A DNA stretch of 64,000 nucleotides from Liriodendron chinense (Eukaryota > Streptophyta > Magnoliopsida > Magnoliales > Magnoliaceae): contig PVNU02004112.1 of the NCBI GenBank assembly GCA_003013855.2, positions 124,001-188,000 on the forward strand. The letters run 5' to 3'. Shown one piece after another: positions 23,876-35,149 of this stretch; the first letter of the stretch is position 1, and each line of letters opens with the position of its first letter. Both the position numbers and the translations under genes were made by a program. A model generated the notes under the pieces. That model saw nothing but the letters and a program-made list of their open reading frames with translations, had not been told where the DNA came from and searched no databases.

Positions 23876-23981
23876 GGCCAGGTGTACTGACTTAGAAACT
23901 CCTAAGTAACGTCCGATTTTCTCTGCGCTGCGTAAGTGTTACGCACTTTCTCGATTCTTCCGAAGTCGTGGAACCTCCAGA

Positions 23982-23989
23982 CTATAAAC
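23982..23989 (+). promoter_or_regulatory. LTR TATA box, young Athila-like element
   Basis: CTATAAAC lies here in the 5' LTR and CTATAAATAG at the same place in the 3' LTR (32771-32780). The 5' copy therefore has a weaker-looking TATA sequence by one substitution. Confidence 0.6.
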
Positions 23990-24957
23990 AGACACCTAGG
24001 GATTGTTCCTAGGGTATCCTAGAAGGGTTCAAGCGAGGTTGGAGGCTGTGGAAGTGAAGATTGGAGTTTCACAACTCCTTTTGGTTTGCTTTGCTGTTTT
24101 CATGTTTTTAAGAGTTGTTTCATGTTTTCTTGGATCATGAGCAGCTAAACCTCTTAGCTAGGGCTAAGAGGTGAAGCTTGTAGTGTATCCAAGATGTTTT
24201 AATTCGTAGTTAAGTGGTTTTCAGTTTGGAATTCATGATTATGAACTAAGGTTTGAAGTTTATACAAGTTTTTAAGTAATTTCTCTTAGTCTTGTGATGA
24301 CTCATGGATGTTTGGATGAATTACTTATCTTCTTAATTTGTTTGCAACGGTCTAGACCTGTATGATCCGAGGAATTGGAGTGCGCTCTAGTACCAAGCTC
24401 TTCATAAAGGGACTTCATGCCAAAGTTCTAGTTTTGGTTGATTATCTGAAATATGTATGGACTGTGCATATAATTTGAATCCAGTTCAAATCATGATCTA
24501 GCCTTGTCTTGTGAGAAGACTTGAGGATGGTTATGATTGGGAATTGGACCTATAGAAAAGGTGAATGACCTATGCAATGAGCATGCTCAGATCAGCCTAG
24601 AGTTGAGTGAACTTTATGCACAGAACTTACATGTTACAGACTTCTGGTTTAACAGTTCTATCATCCGACTAGATAGACCTGACTGGTGATTCTAGTTGAG
24701 AGAATGGGAAACCACAGCGGATTGAACATCGAGGATTGCTACAAGTGAATCCTCGAACCCCTAGTGCCTTCTTATAATTGTTTACATTCAATTTAGCTTA
24801 AACTGTTAATCACACACATTCTATTCAAACTTTGATTGTTAGCTTCAATAGAAACTTGTGGATGAGTTTGTGACATCCTACATAAGTCCCTGTGGATCGA
24901 CCTCGGTATTACCGAGTTTATTACTACATCGCAACCCTACACTTGGGGAAGCGAACA

Positions 24958-25528
24958 AGTTTTTGGCGCCGTTGCCGGGGATTTTGACGGTTTTCACAAA
25001 TTTCTGAAATTAGTATCTATTTAGGACTCTTTTAGATTATTAGAACTAACTTAGTTTGTTTATTTGATTTTTTTTCAAGGATTTCTAGGAAGCTGAAGAA
25101 GATTCAAGGATTTCAAGTGCGAATCAGGTTCTATCCTTCTAAAACCTTACTCTTCTCCTTCTCCTAGTTATTCTTATTTTATTCATCTCTTGTAGAGTGG
25201 GTGGAGACTCCTTTTGGATCTCTGAAAGGTCGGCCTTTTTGCCACCTGGATTCCTATTGGTCGGCTCTGCCGTCTTGGATCACCTTGTGCTCAGGGATTT
25301 CTTTTCTCATCTCTACTTCTCTTTCTCCTTTTTCTGTGTCTTTTCTCAAAAGATTCAAAGAGTGGGTGGGGTGTTCTCTGAACCCCTATTGACCAGGAGA
25401 AATCGGTCTCTATCTTTGTTTTTGGCCTAGCCATTGCAAGACACCTTGTGCTTCGGTCTTAGAGAAGAGTAAAGAAAAAGAAGGAAGAATTCTTTTTCCT
25501 TTCTTTTGTTTTTTATTTTTGATTTTGC
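24958..25528 (+). other. PBS (24964-24981) and leader of young Athila-like element
   Basis: TGGCGCCGTTGCCGGGGA at 24964-24981 is a perfect complement to the 3' end of plant tRNA-Asp, as in Athila elements. The remaining ~550 bases are an untranslated leader. Overlapping short ORFs around 25200 are not conserved features of known families and are left out. Confidence 0.9.
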
Positions 25529-26139
25529 ATGCCACATTGGGCTCGGGATTCCAATAACCGACTCATAAGTGAAGGGGGGATAGTAGAAGGGATTGATAGA
25601 GAGCCACGTGCTAGGAGACATCTAAATTCTCCAATTTTATCTGAAAGTATGGCTACAAATCAACCTAACCCGGTTCAAAATCAAACCGAAACAGGGGAGA
25701 ATGTGGTTGAGAATGTTCCCCGACCTAGGACTTTACGTGATTTCTTGCAACCTGCAAGAACAAGCACACCCTCATGCATAGTATTTCCACCAAATGCAGG
25801 GAATGTGGATTTGAAACCAGGAGTGATCAATCTTCTCCCTAAATTCCATGGTTTAGACAGTGAAAGTGCCTATCAACACTTTAGGGAGTTTGATGAGGTA
25901 ATCACCACCATGCACTTTGCAAATGTGACTGAAGATGTAGTAAGACTTAAATTCTTCCCTTTCACTCTTAAGGATAAAGCCAAGGGTTGGCTGTATGCAT
26001 TAAGGCCAAGATCAATCGGGTCATGGAACGATATGCACAGAGAATTTATAAAAAAATTCTTCCCTACCCACAAAACGAACATGCTTAAGCGCCTTATCAT
26101 GAACTTTGCCCAAAAGGAGGATGAAACCTTTTCCCAATG

Positions 26140-26175
<36 letters not shown>

Positions 26176-29100
26176 ACATCATGGCTATGAAAATTGGCGG
26201 ATTATAAGTTTTTTCTATGAAGGACTGATTCCATCCATGCGCCAATTTATAGAGATGATGTGTAATGGGGAGTTCATGAATAAGGAAGCTGATGAAGCAT
26301 GGGATTATCTGGAAGAATTGGCTGAAAGTGCACAATCTTGGGACACACCTAAACCAACAAATTCCAAGATTGGCCAACAAAAGGAAAAGGGAGGAATGTA
26401 TGTCCTATCAGAAGAAGATAGCATAAGTGCACGGTTGGCTAGCCTTACAAGAAAGGTCGAAGCCATGGAATTAAGGAAAGGAGAAACAATCAACTCTACT
26501 GAGGTTGAAACTGTTTGTGGAATTTGTACTGGAAATCAACATGCTACACCCGATTGTCCCACAATTTCAGCAGTCCAAGGCATCTTACAAGAACAAACAA
26601 ATGCCATAAACAGTTATCAGCAGCAATATGGTGCTCCAAACTCAAACACGTATAATCCTAATTGGAAGAACCATCCCAACTTCAGTTGGAAGAATGGGCC
26701 CAATGCAAATGCAAACAACACTCCAAAAGTATCACTAGAAGAGATGTTGGGTGCATTTGTATCAGTCCAGAATGAGCAAAACAAGACAAACTCTCTAAAA
26801 ATAGATGGGTTCATGCAAGAGCAATTGAAATTCAATCAAAACTCAAACCAAGCCATCAATGAATTGAAAACATCTTTGGCTAGAGTTGAAGCTCACCTTA
26901 GTGTTAGAGAGAAGGGCACACTCCCTGCCCAACCTCTTCCTAATCCAAGGACCCAATATGAGATACAAGATGCAAGCTCATCCTCCCACCATACGGAACA
27001 TGTCCAAGCTATCACCACTTTGAGAAGTGGGAAAGAAATTGATAAATCCAATCCGGTGAAGGCCCCCAAGCCTAAGGATCCGGAAATTTTCAAAGAGGAT
27101 GATAGCCCAAACAATATTCCACAAGAGAAAGAACCGGAAAGACAATACAAGCCGGTTGCCCCATTTCCACAAAGGTTGATTTCACCTAAACCTTTAGATA
27201 AAAATCTGGAGATTCTGGAAGTTTTCAAGCAGGTGAAGATCAACATTCCGCTGTTGGATGCAATAAAACAAATACCATCTTATGCCAAATTTTTAAAGGA
27301 ATTGTGTACAATCAAAAGGAAACATAATGTTCACAACAAAGTGCTTTTGGCTGAGAATTTGAGTGCCATCATCAAACAAGAGGTGCCCCAAAAATACAAA
27401 GATCCGGGTAGTCCAACCATATCATGCATCATAGGAGACTACCAGATTAAACAAGCCCTACTCGACTTGGGGGCAAGTGTGAATCTCATTCCATACTCGG
27501 TCTACGAACAACTTGGGTTAGGTGAATTGAAACCCACCAAAACCACACTCCAACTTGCTGATAGATCCATCCGGATACCGAGAGGAATGGTAGAGGATGT
27601 TCTAGTTCAAGTTGATAAATTCTACTATCCAGTAGATTTTATTGTCTTGGACACACATCCCGTGATAGGCACCGGTACTCAAATTCCTGTCATACTTGGA
27701 AGGCCGTTTCTAGCTACCTCAAACGCCATTATCAATTGTAGAAACGGACTGGTACAAATGTCCTTTGGAAATATGACTCTTGAGCTTAATATATTTGAGT
27801 TATGCAAACAACCGCGGGAAGTTGATGATGATATCCACGAATTAAACATGATCGAATCATTCGTGGAAGATACAATCCCCTTGTCACTATTTTCCGACCC
27901 TTTAGAGGCATGTGTGGCCCATCTCCATGATATGAATGATAATACAACACAAGAGATGGATGCCATTCTAGATGTGATGCTGGTGCGTGAAAATAAAAGA
28001 TGGAGGGCCCCAATTGAACCTTTGCCTATAAATGAGAACAAGGCCCTCCCATCCAACATTAAGGCACCAAAACTCGACCTAAAACCATTGCCAAGTGAGC
28101 TAAAATATGTCTATTTAGGTCGAGATGAGACATATCCAGTGGTGATTTCTTCCCACTTGGATGAGGAACAAGAGAGTAGGCTAATAGCCACTCTATTAGA
28201 GCACAAGAGTGCCATCGGATGGACAATTGCGGATCTCAAAGGCATAGACCCACTGATTTGCACTCACCGCATACATCTTGAGGAAAATGCAAAGACATCC
28301 CGGCAACCACAAAGACGACTAAATCCAAATATGAAGGATGTGGTTAAGGCCGAAGTGGTGAAACTATTGGATGTAGGTATCATTTACCCAATATCTGATA
28401 GCCAATGGGTGAGCCCAACTCAAGTGGTGCCAAAGAAATCCGGAATAACCATCATAGCCAATGCCAATAATGAACTCGTACCAACTAGAGTCACTACCGG
28501 TTGGAGAATGTGCATTGACTACAGGAAGCTAAACACTGTCACGAGGAAAGACCACTTCCCCCTACCGTTTGTTGATCAGATTTTAGAACGGTTGGCGGGT
28601 CATTCCCACTTTTGCTTCCTTGATGGCTATTCAGGGTACAACCAAATAGAAATTGCCCATGAAGACCAAGAAAAGACTACATTCACATGTCCATTCGGCA
28701 CTTTCGCCTATCGACGAATGCCGTTTGGACTATGTAATGCCCCTGCCACTTTTCAGCGTTGTATGATGAGCATCTTTTCTGACATGGTGGGAACAATTCT
28801 AGAAGTCTTCATGGATGATTTTTCCGTATTCGGTTGTAGCTTTGATGAGTGCCTTGAGCACTTGAAATCTGTGCTAAAAAGATGTGAAGAGAAGAACCTT
28901 GTGCTCAATTGGGAAAAGTGCCACTTCATGGTTAAAAAGGGAATTGTACTTGGTCACATCGTTTCACAAAATGGAATTGAGGTGGACAAGGCGAAAATTG
29001 ACCTTATCTCTGACCTTCCACCACCCAAAAGCATACGAGATATACGGTCCTTTTTAGGACACGCAGGATTTTATAGACGGTTCATAAAGGATTTCAGTTC

Positions 29101-30976
29101 ACTTTCTCGTCCTTTATGTAACCTACTTCAAAATGAAAATTCATTTGAGTGGAGTGAAGAATGTCAAAAGGCCTTTACAACCCTTAAAGGCATGTTGACA
29201 TGCGCCCCAATAATGCAACCACCTGATTGGAGCCTTCCTTTTGAGATTATGTGCGATGCTAGCGACTATGCTATTGGGGCCGTGTTAGGCCAAAGAAAAG
29301 ATAAAAAGCCATGTGTTATCTACTATGCAAGTAGAACCCTAAACTCAGCCCAGGCAAACTACACCACTACTGAAAAGGAACTTCTAGCAGTAGTTTTTGC
29401 CTTGGAAAAGTTTAGATCCTACTTGATTGGATCCAAGATCATTGTATTCACTGACCATGCCGCGCTTACGTATCTTCTCTCTAAGAAGGATGCTAAACCA
29501 CGGTTATTAAGATGGATCCTCCTACTCCAAGAATTCGACTTAGAAATACGTGATAAGAAAGGAGTAGAGAATGTAGTAGCTGACCACCTCTCTCGACTTG
29601 TCCTCACTGATTCCCCTGAAACGACTGCAATCAATGACATGTTCCCTGATGAACAACTTTTTGCTGTTTCCCAATTGCCATGGTATGCGGACATTGCTAA
29701 TTATCTTGCTACAGGTACAATTCCTACATATTGGAAAAAGCAAGATAAGGATAGATTCTTCTCAGAGGTACGAAAATTTCTATGGGACGACCCATACTTG
29801 TTCAAGTATTGTCCCGACCAAATCATAAGGAGATGTGTCCCAGATAATGAGCAACAAAGTATCATCTCCTTCTGTCATTCCCAAGCATGTGGTGGCCATT
29901 TTTCGGCTAAGAAGACCACAGCAAAAATTCTGCAATGTGGGTTTTATTGGCCCACCATGTTCAAAGACACACATGAGTTTTGCAAAGCTTGCGAACCTTG
30001 TCAGAAATTAGGAGGAATCTCCCGTAGAAATATGATGCCACTCAATCCCATCTTAATTATCGAACTTTTTGATTGTTGGGGCATCGATTTCATGGGCCCA
30101 TTCCCATCTTCTTTTGGAAACTTATACATCTTGCTTGCCGTTGATTATGTTTCCAAATGGGTCGAGGCCATCCCTTGCCGGAATAATGACCATAAAACGG
30201 TCATTCGATTCTTAAAAGAAAATATTCTTTCCCGGTTTGGAACACCTCGAGTCATCATAAGTGATGGAGGGTCTCACTTTTGCAATCGCCCTTTTGCAGC
30301 CTTAATGAAGAAATATGGCGCTACACACAAAGTGAGCACTCCCTATCACCCACAAACTAGTGGACAAGCTGAGATATCCAATAGGGAGATTAAACACATT
30401 TTGGAGAAAACGGTGAATCCCGATCGCAAGGATTGGTCACTTCGACTTACCGATGCGCTTTGGGCTTACCGTACTGCCTTTAAAACCCCTATTGGAATGT
30501 CTCCCTATAGACTTGTCTACGGGAAGGCTTGTCACCTACCTGTGGAATTGGAACATAAGGCATATTGGGCTATTAAGAAGATGAATTTCAATTCTGACAA
30601 GGCAAGCTCGTTACGCAAACTACAATTGAATGAACTTGCAGAAATCCGGAATGACGCTTATGAGAATGCGAGAATTTACAAGGACAAGACGAAGATATTC
30701 CATGATAAGAATATTCTTCGCAAGACATTCACAATCAACCAAAAAGTCCTTATGTATAATTCTCGCTTACATCTATTTCCGGGAAAACTAAAATCTCGAT
30801 GGACCGGTCCCTACATTGTGCAAACTGTCTATCCGTATGGGACTGTCGAGCTGTTGAATCCGAGGAACGGCAACATTTTCAAAGCAAATGGGCAGCGATT
30901 AAAGCCGTTCTTTGAGAATTTTCCTTCAGAAGGTATGTCCATACCCCTGAATGATCCTGTGTATCAGGATGATTGA
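25529..30976 (+). CDS. Athila-type Gag-Pol polyprotein, intact
   Basis: This 1815-aa polyprotein makes capsid and enzymes for retrotransposition. In order it shows: a Gag domain (about residues 148-260, with KDKAKGWLYALRPRS); a CCHC zinc knuckle (C330-C333-H338-C343); an aspartic protease (DLGAS, D646); reverse transcriptase with FMDD (D1096 and D1097); RNase H (MCDASD, D1243); and integrase. The integrase has an H/C zinc region from H1450 and catalytic D1520, D1579 and E1615, giving the D-35-E spacing of retroviral-type integrases. The first ATG after the leader was taken as start. There are no stops or frameshifts. Gag and Pol share one frame, as in many Athila relatives, so their ratio must be set by processing or another mechanism. 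Confidence 0.96.
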
Positions 30977-32113
30977 TCTCCTAGTCTGATGGAGGTATAG
31001 AGTAGTTAGGATTAGGACTTTGCTGCTTTTGTTTTCATTTTCATAGGTTTGTTAGAAGGAGGAAGATTTCCAATGTTCACTCTCTCAGGTAATATCATTC
31101 CTCACTCCCTTTTATTTTCAAATTGCTCTCATGTTTTGCTCATTGCGCATCTTTTACATTGAGGACAATGCACGATTTGGTTGGGGGGTGTAGGACCGCT
31201 TGGATGAATCCAGCATTTTGCAACATCTCAAGCAATTATGTGGAAATTTTTTGATTTTTTTCAAAAATTCGAAACTCTTTTGGAAAACATTGGTTCTATG
31301 CATTCGAGTTGATATGAGCATAAGAGGAGGAGATATGAAGTGTATAAGGCTGGATGTCTGGAATCTCTCATTGCATAATGGTTTTATATGAGAACTCCCC
31401 TATTTTTGTGATTGATAGAAAATCTGAACACTTTTACACCTAGTTCACATTACACGATTTTCATGAGTTGAAGGGATTATGTGATTTAGGGATGAGTTAG
31501 ACTTTGAATTAAGGTATTGAGAAATCAGGCCGGGGTACTTTGTCCATCCTTGTCCATGGGAAAATAATGAAAGATATGGATTTCTAAAAATCCTATCTAA
31601 TTTAAAAAGAAAAAGGAAAAGGAAGGATGAAATTGGGAATGTGGAAAAACGGTGGAAAATTCCGATTAGGGCTACCTACTACCAGCCGGGGGATGGTCTA
31701 CCCGTAACCAAAGCCGGAAATGGGATGTAGTGTGAAAGTCGTCGGAAGGACGGTAAGGCAATTTCCTGTCATTGGCTTGATGTGGCTCCATGTACCTTGA
31801 GTTCTATAGTCTAGTTAATCTATGAAGAAGATAATCCTAGAAACTCGTGAAATGAATTTTCACTACCCACACTAGGATGAATTTATTCAATTTCCTCTAT
31901 TTATCAACCAATTAGTGGGAATCTCATATGAATGCCTATCATGTCTTGAGGATTTATGGTGCCAACCTTTGACGCCTAATCTTTCTGAATCTTACACTTA
32001 TGAACCCTGGAATGTATAGAAGGATGGTTTCTGAAAGAGAATTGAGTTTAGAAGAATGAGATTAGCTTCACGCATGTTTTGCTCGGGACTAGCAAAATGC
32101 TGGTTGGGGGGTG
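30977..32113 (+). other. 3' spacer and PPT of young Athila-like element
   Basis: This ~1.1 kb non-coding spacer contains two GGTTGGGGGGTG motifs. One lies at 31179-31190. The other, TGGTTGGGGGGTG at 32101-32113, abuts the 3' LTR and is the likely plus-strand primer. Both motifs are kept in the old copy. No env-like frame was found. Confidence 0.8.
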
Positions 32114-33746
32114 TGTTGAGCTCTTAATTATGCATATTCTAACCCCAATTCATCACTCATTGTGCAAGGTTTGTATGGTTTGGAAGCTAATTCAATGCAT
32201 GTTGTGTGACTACAGGATTGAGGATGGACTCTACTCAATTGAAGATATAATGAGCTCATTTGGAACCATTCTAATAAAGAAAGAAAGAACTAAAGAAGAA
32301 AAGGAAGCAGAAGGAAGAAAGAAAGAAAAAAATGCAAGAAGAAAAGAGGGCTGACCGGTCGTGACCGGTCGGCCAAGGAAGCCAGACCGGTCAATGACCG
32401 GTCAGCCATGCACATTGGGAATCTGCTGAAGACATCCGACCGGTCATGACCGGTCGGACATGACTACTGGAACAGAAGTGAGGACGTCCGACCGGTCATG
32501 ACCGGTCAGACATGATTGCTGGACCAATATTGAATGAGGCCGACCGGTCATGACCGGTCGGCCATACTTGCTGGAATGTCAATGTAGACGTCCGACCGGT
32601 CATGACCGGTCGGCCATGCTTGCTGGAATGAATGTGTATTGAGGCCGACCGGTCGTGACCGGTCGGCCAGGTGTACTGACTTAGAAACTCCTAAGTAACG
32701 TCCGATTTTCTCTGCGCTGCGTAAGTGTTACGCACTTTCTCGATTCTTCCGAAGTCGTGGAACCTCCAGACTATAAATAGACACCTAGGGATTGTTCCTA
32801 GGGTATCCTAGAAGGGTTCAAGCGAGGTTGGAGGCTGTGGAAGTGAAGATTGGAGTTTCACAACTCCTTTTGGTTTGCTTTGCTGTTTTCATGTTTTTAA
32901 GAGTTGTTTCATGTTTTCTTGGATCATGAGCAGCTAAACCTCTTAGCTAGGGCTAAGAGGTGAAGCTTGTAGTGTATCCAAGATGTTTTAATTCGTAGTT
33001 AAGTGGTTTTCAGTTTGGAATTCATGATTATGAACTAAGGTTTGAAGTTTATACAAGTTTTTAAGTAATTTCTCTTAGTCTTGTGATGACTCATGGATGT
33101 TTGGATGAATTACTTATCTTCTTAATTTGTTTGCAACGGTCTAGACCTGTATGATCCGAGGAATTGGAGTGCGCTCTAGTACCAAGCTCTTCATAAAGGG
33201 ACTTCATGCCAAAGTTCTAGTTTTGGTTGATTATCTGAAATATGTATGGACTGTGCATATAATTTGAATCCAGTTCAAATCATGATCTAGCCTTGTCTTG
33301 TGAGAAGACTTGAGGATGGTTATGATTGGGAATTGGACCTATAGAAAAGGTGAATGACCTATGCAATGAGCATGCTCAGATCAGCCTAGAGTTGAGTGAA
33401 CTTTATGCACAGAACTTACATGTTACAGACTTCTGGTTTAACAGTTCTATCATCCGACTAGATAGACCTGACTGGTGATTCTAGTTGAGAGAATGGGAAA
33501 CCACAGCGGATTGAACATCGAGGATTGCTACAAGTGAATCCTCGAACCCCTAGTGCCTTCTTATAATTGTTTACATTCAATTTAGCTTAAACTGTTAATC
33601 ACACACATTCTATTCAAACTTTGATTGTTAGCTTCAATAGAAACTTGTGGATGAGTTTGTGACATCCTACATAAGTCCCTGTGGATCGACCTCGGTATTA
33701 CCGAGTTTATTACTACATCGCAACCCTACACTTGGGGAAGCGAACA
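32114..33746 (+). repeat. 3' LTR of young Athila-like element (1633 bp)
   Basis: The LTR starts TGTTGAGCTC, ends GCGAACA, is exactly as long as the 5' copy and is followed by TSD AAACC. It carries the same seven GACCGGTC boxes, starting at 32353. Confidence 0.97.
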
Positions 33747-33751
33747 AAACC

Positions 33752-34320
33752 CGGATGTGCGTCGGAGCTATCCGTGGTTGATTTATGTGGATATGTATGT
33801 TGTGGATGTATTTGGCTTATTATTAATAATTATTTTTTGTCCACAAATGGTAGTATAATAGAATCAGTTAGCCCATTTGGAGATTTCTATATTGCCGAGC
33901 ATAGATAAAGTGTGTTTTGGAGGTATAGAAATCTGCCAAATTGTCCTGTTGGACAGTCCAAGGTTGGATAGATTGAAATGTTATCGTTGTTTGTCATTTA
34001 CATGCGTAGGGTCATTAGTTTCGTGCAGTAACTCTCCTATTCTCTCTGGATATGTTTCTTATGTTTAATTCCATTGTCAATTTAATCCACACAATGTGTG
34101 GATAGTTGACGTGGAAATGAAATGTAAGATAAATATATCTGGAGAGATAGGGGGAGATGCTGTCGAAATTTAGGCTTGGGCATGTAAATGGAAATAATGA
34201 TAGCATTTCAATCTATCCATCCTTGGATGGGCGACTGATTTTATTATATTATCATTTAGTGGCAAATTAGATGACGAACATGATACTTGTGATTAAGAGT
34301 GGTTGATTGATGTTGATGTT
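33752..34320 (+). other. CACTA internal region after Athila insertion
   Basis: AT-rich non-coding sequence. Its first bases (CGGATGTGCGTCGGAGCTATCC) together with 23306-23324 make part of a 169-bp repeat unit. No gene was seen. It may be promoter or 5' untranslated sequence for the transposase, but no signal decides this. Confidence 0.5.
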
Positions 34321-35140
34321 GAGCGGGGGTCCCTGGAAGGTGGGAACCGCTGTTGTAACCATGCTGAAGCTGTCCTGTTCCTATGGACAACAATATGGGT
34401 GGCCTGGCCATTTGGACAGGCCCGTGTTTATGTATTAGCTCAAAATTAATGGAGCAGACCCGGATGTGCATCGGAGCTATCCGGGTGTTGAGCGGGGGTC
34501 CCTGGAAGGTGGGAACCGCTGTTGTGACCATGATGAAGCTGTCCATTTCCTATGGACAGCAATATGGGTGGCCTGGCCATTTGGACAGGCCCGTGTTTAT
34601 GTATTACCCCGAAATTGATGGAGCAGACACGGATGTGCGTCGGAGCTATCCGGGTGTTGAGCGGGGGTCCCTGGAAGGTGGGAACCGCTGTTATGACCAT
34701 GATGAAGCTGTTCATTTCCTATGGACAGCAATATGGGTGGCCTGGCCATTTGGACAGGCCCGTGTTTATGTATTAGCTCGAAATTAATGGAGAAGACCCG
34801 GATGTGCGTCGGAGCTATCCGGGTGTTGAGCGGGGGTCCCTGAAAGGTGGGAACCGCTGTTGTGACCATGATGAAGCTGTCCATTTCCTATGGACAGCAA
34901 TATGGGTGGCCTGGCCATTTGGACAGGCCCGTGTTTATGTATTAGCTCGAAATTAATGGAGCAGACCCGGATGTGCGTCGGAGCTATCCGGGTGTTGAGC
35001 GGGGGTCCCTGGAAGGTGGGAACCGCTGTTATGACCATGAGGAAGCTGTCCATTTCCTATGGACAGCAATATGGGTGGCCTGGCCATTTGGACAGGCCCG
35101 CTTTGTGTGGAGCAGACCCGGATGTGCGTCGGAGCTATCC
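34321..35140 (+). repeat. 169-bp tandem array (5 copies) in CACTA element
   Basis: GAGCGGGGGTCCCTGGAAGG starts at 34321, 34490, 34659, 34828 and 34997, a period of exactly 169 bp. Units are nearly identical and contain the inverted repeat GGCCTGGCC-ATTT-GGACAGGCC. Open frames on both strands across the array are a by-product of 169 not being a multiple of three combined with few stops. The last unit is truncated near 35140. Confidence 0.95.
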
Positions 35141-35149
35141 TTGAGTTGC

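Larger units (their letters stand above)
23325..24957 (+). repeat. 5' LTR of young Athila-like element (1633 bp)
   Basis: TG at 23325, CA at 24957. The U3 holds a purine-rich block (23485-23560), seven GACCGGTC-based boxes, a TGCGTAA-GTG-TTACGCA inverted repeat (23929-23945) and a TATA box at 23982. Differences from the 3' LTR include G/A in the second box, T/C in the third, A/C in the sixth and C/T in the TATA region. Confidence 0.97.
23325..33746 (+). mobile_element. Young, apparently intact Athila-like Ty3/gypsy element
   Basis: The element has two 1633-bp LTRs with about five visible differences, TSD AAACC at 23320-23324 and 33747-33751, a perfect tRNA-Asp-type PBS, one uninterrupted 1815-codon gag-pol frame and a G-rich PPT. 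It lies inside the CACTA element. No env-like ORF, which some Athila relatives carry, is present between pol and the 3' LTR. All parts needed in cis and in trans appear present, so recent activity is likely and present activity is possible. Confidence 0.97.

Noticed and set aside
25197..25430. Two short ORFs in the Athila leader before gag
   Set aside because: Overlapping in two frames, partly conserved only because the leader itself is conserved between the two copies; no domain.
30977..32113. An env-like gene after Athila pol
   Set aside because: No frame longer than about 65 codons on the sense strand; the space is too short and shows no signal or membrane segment.
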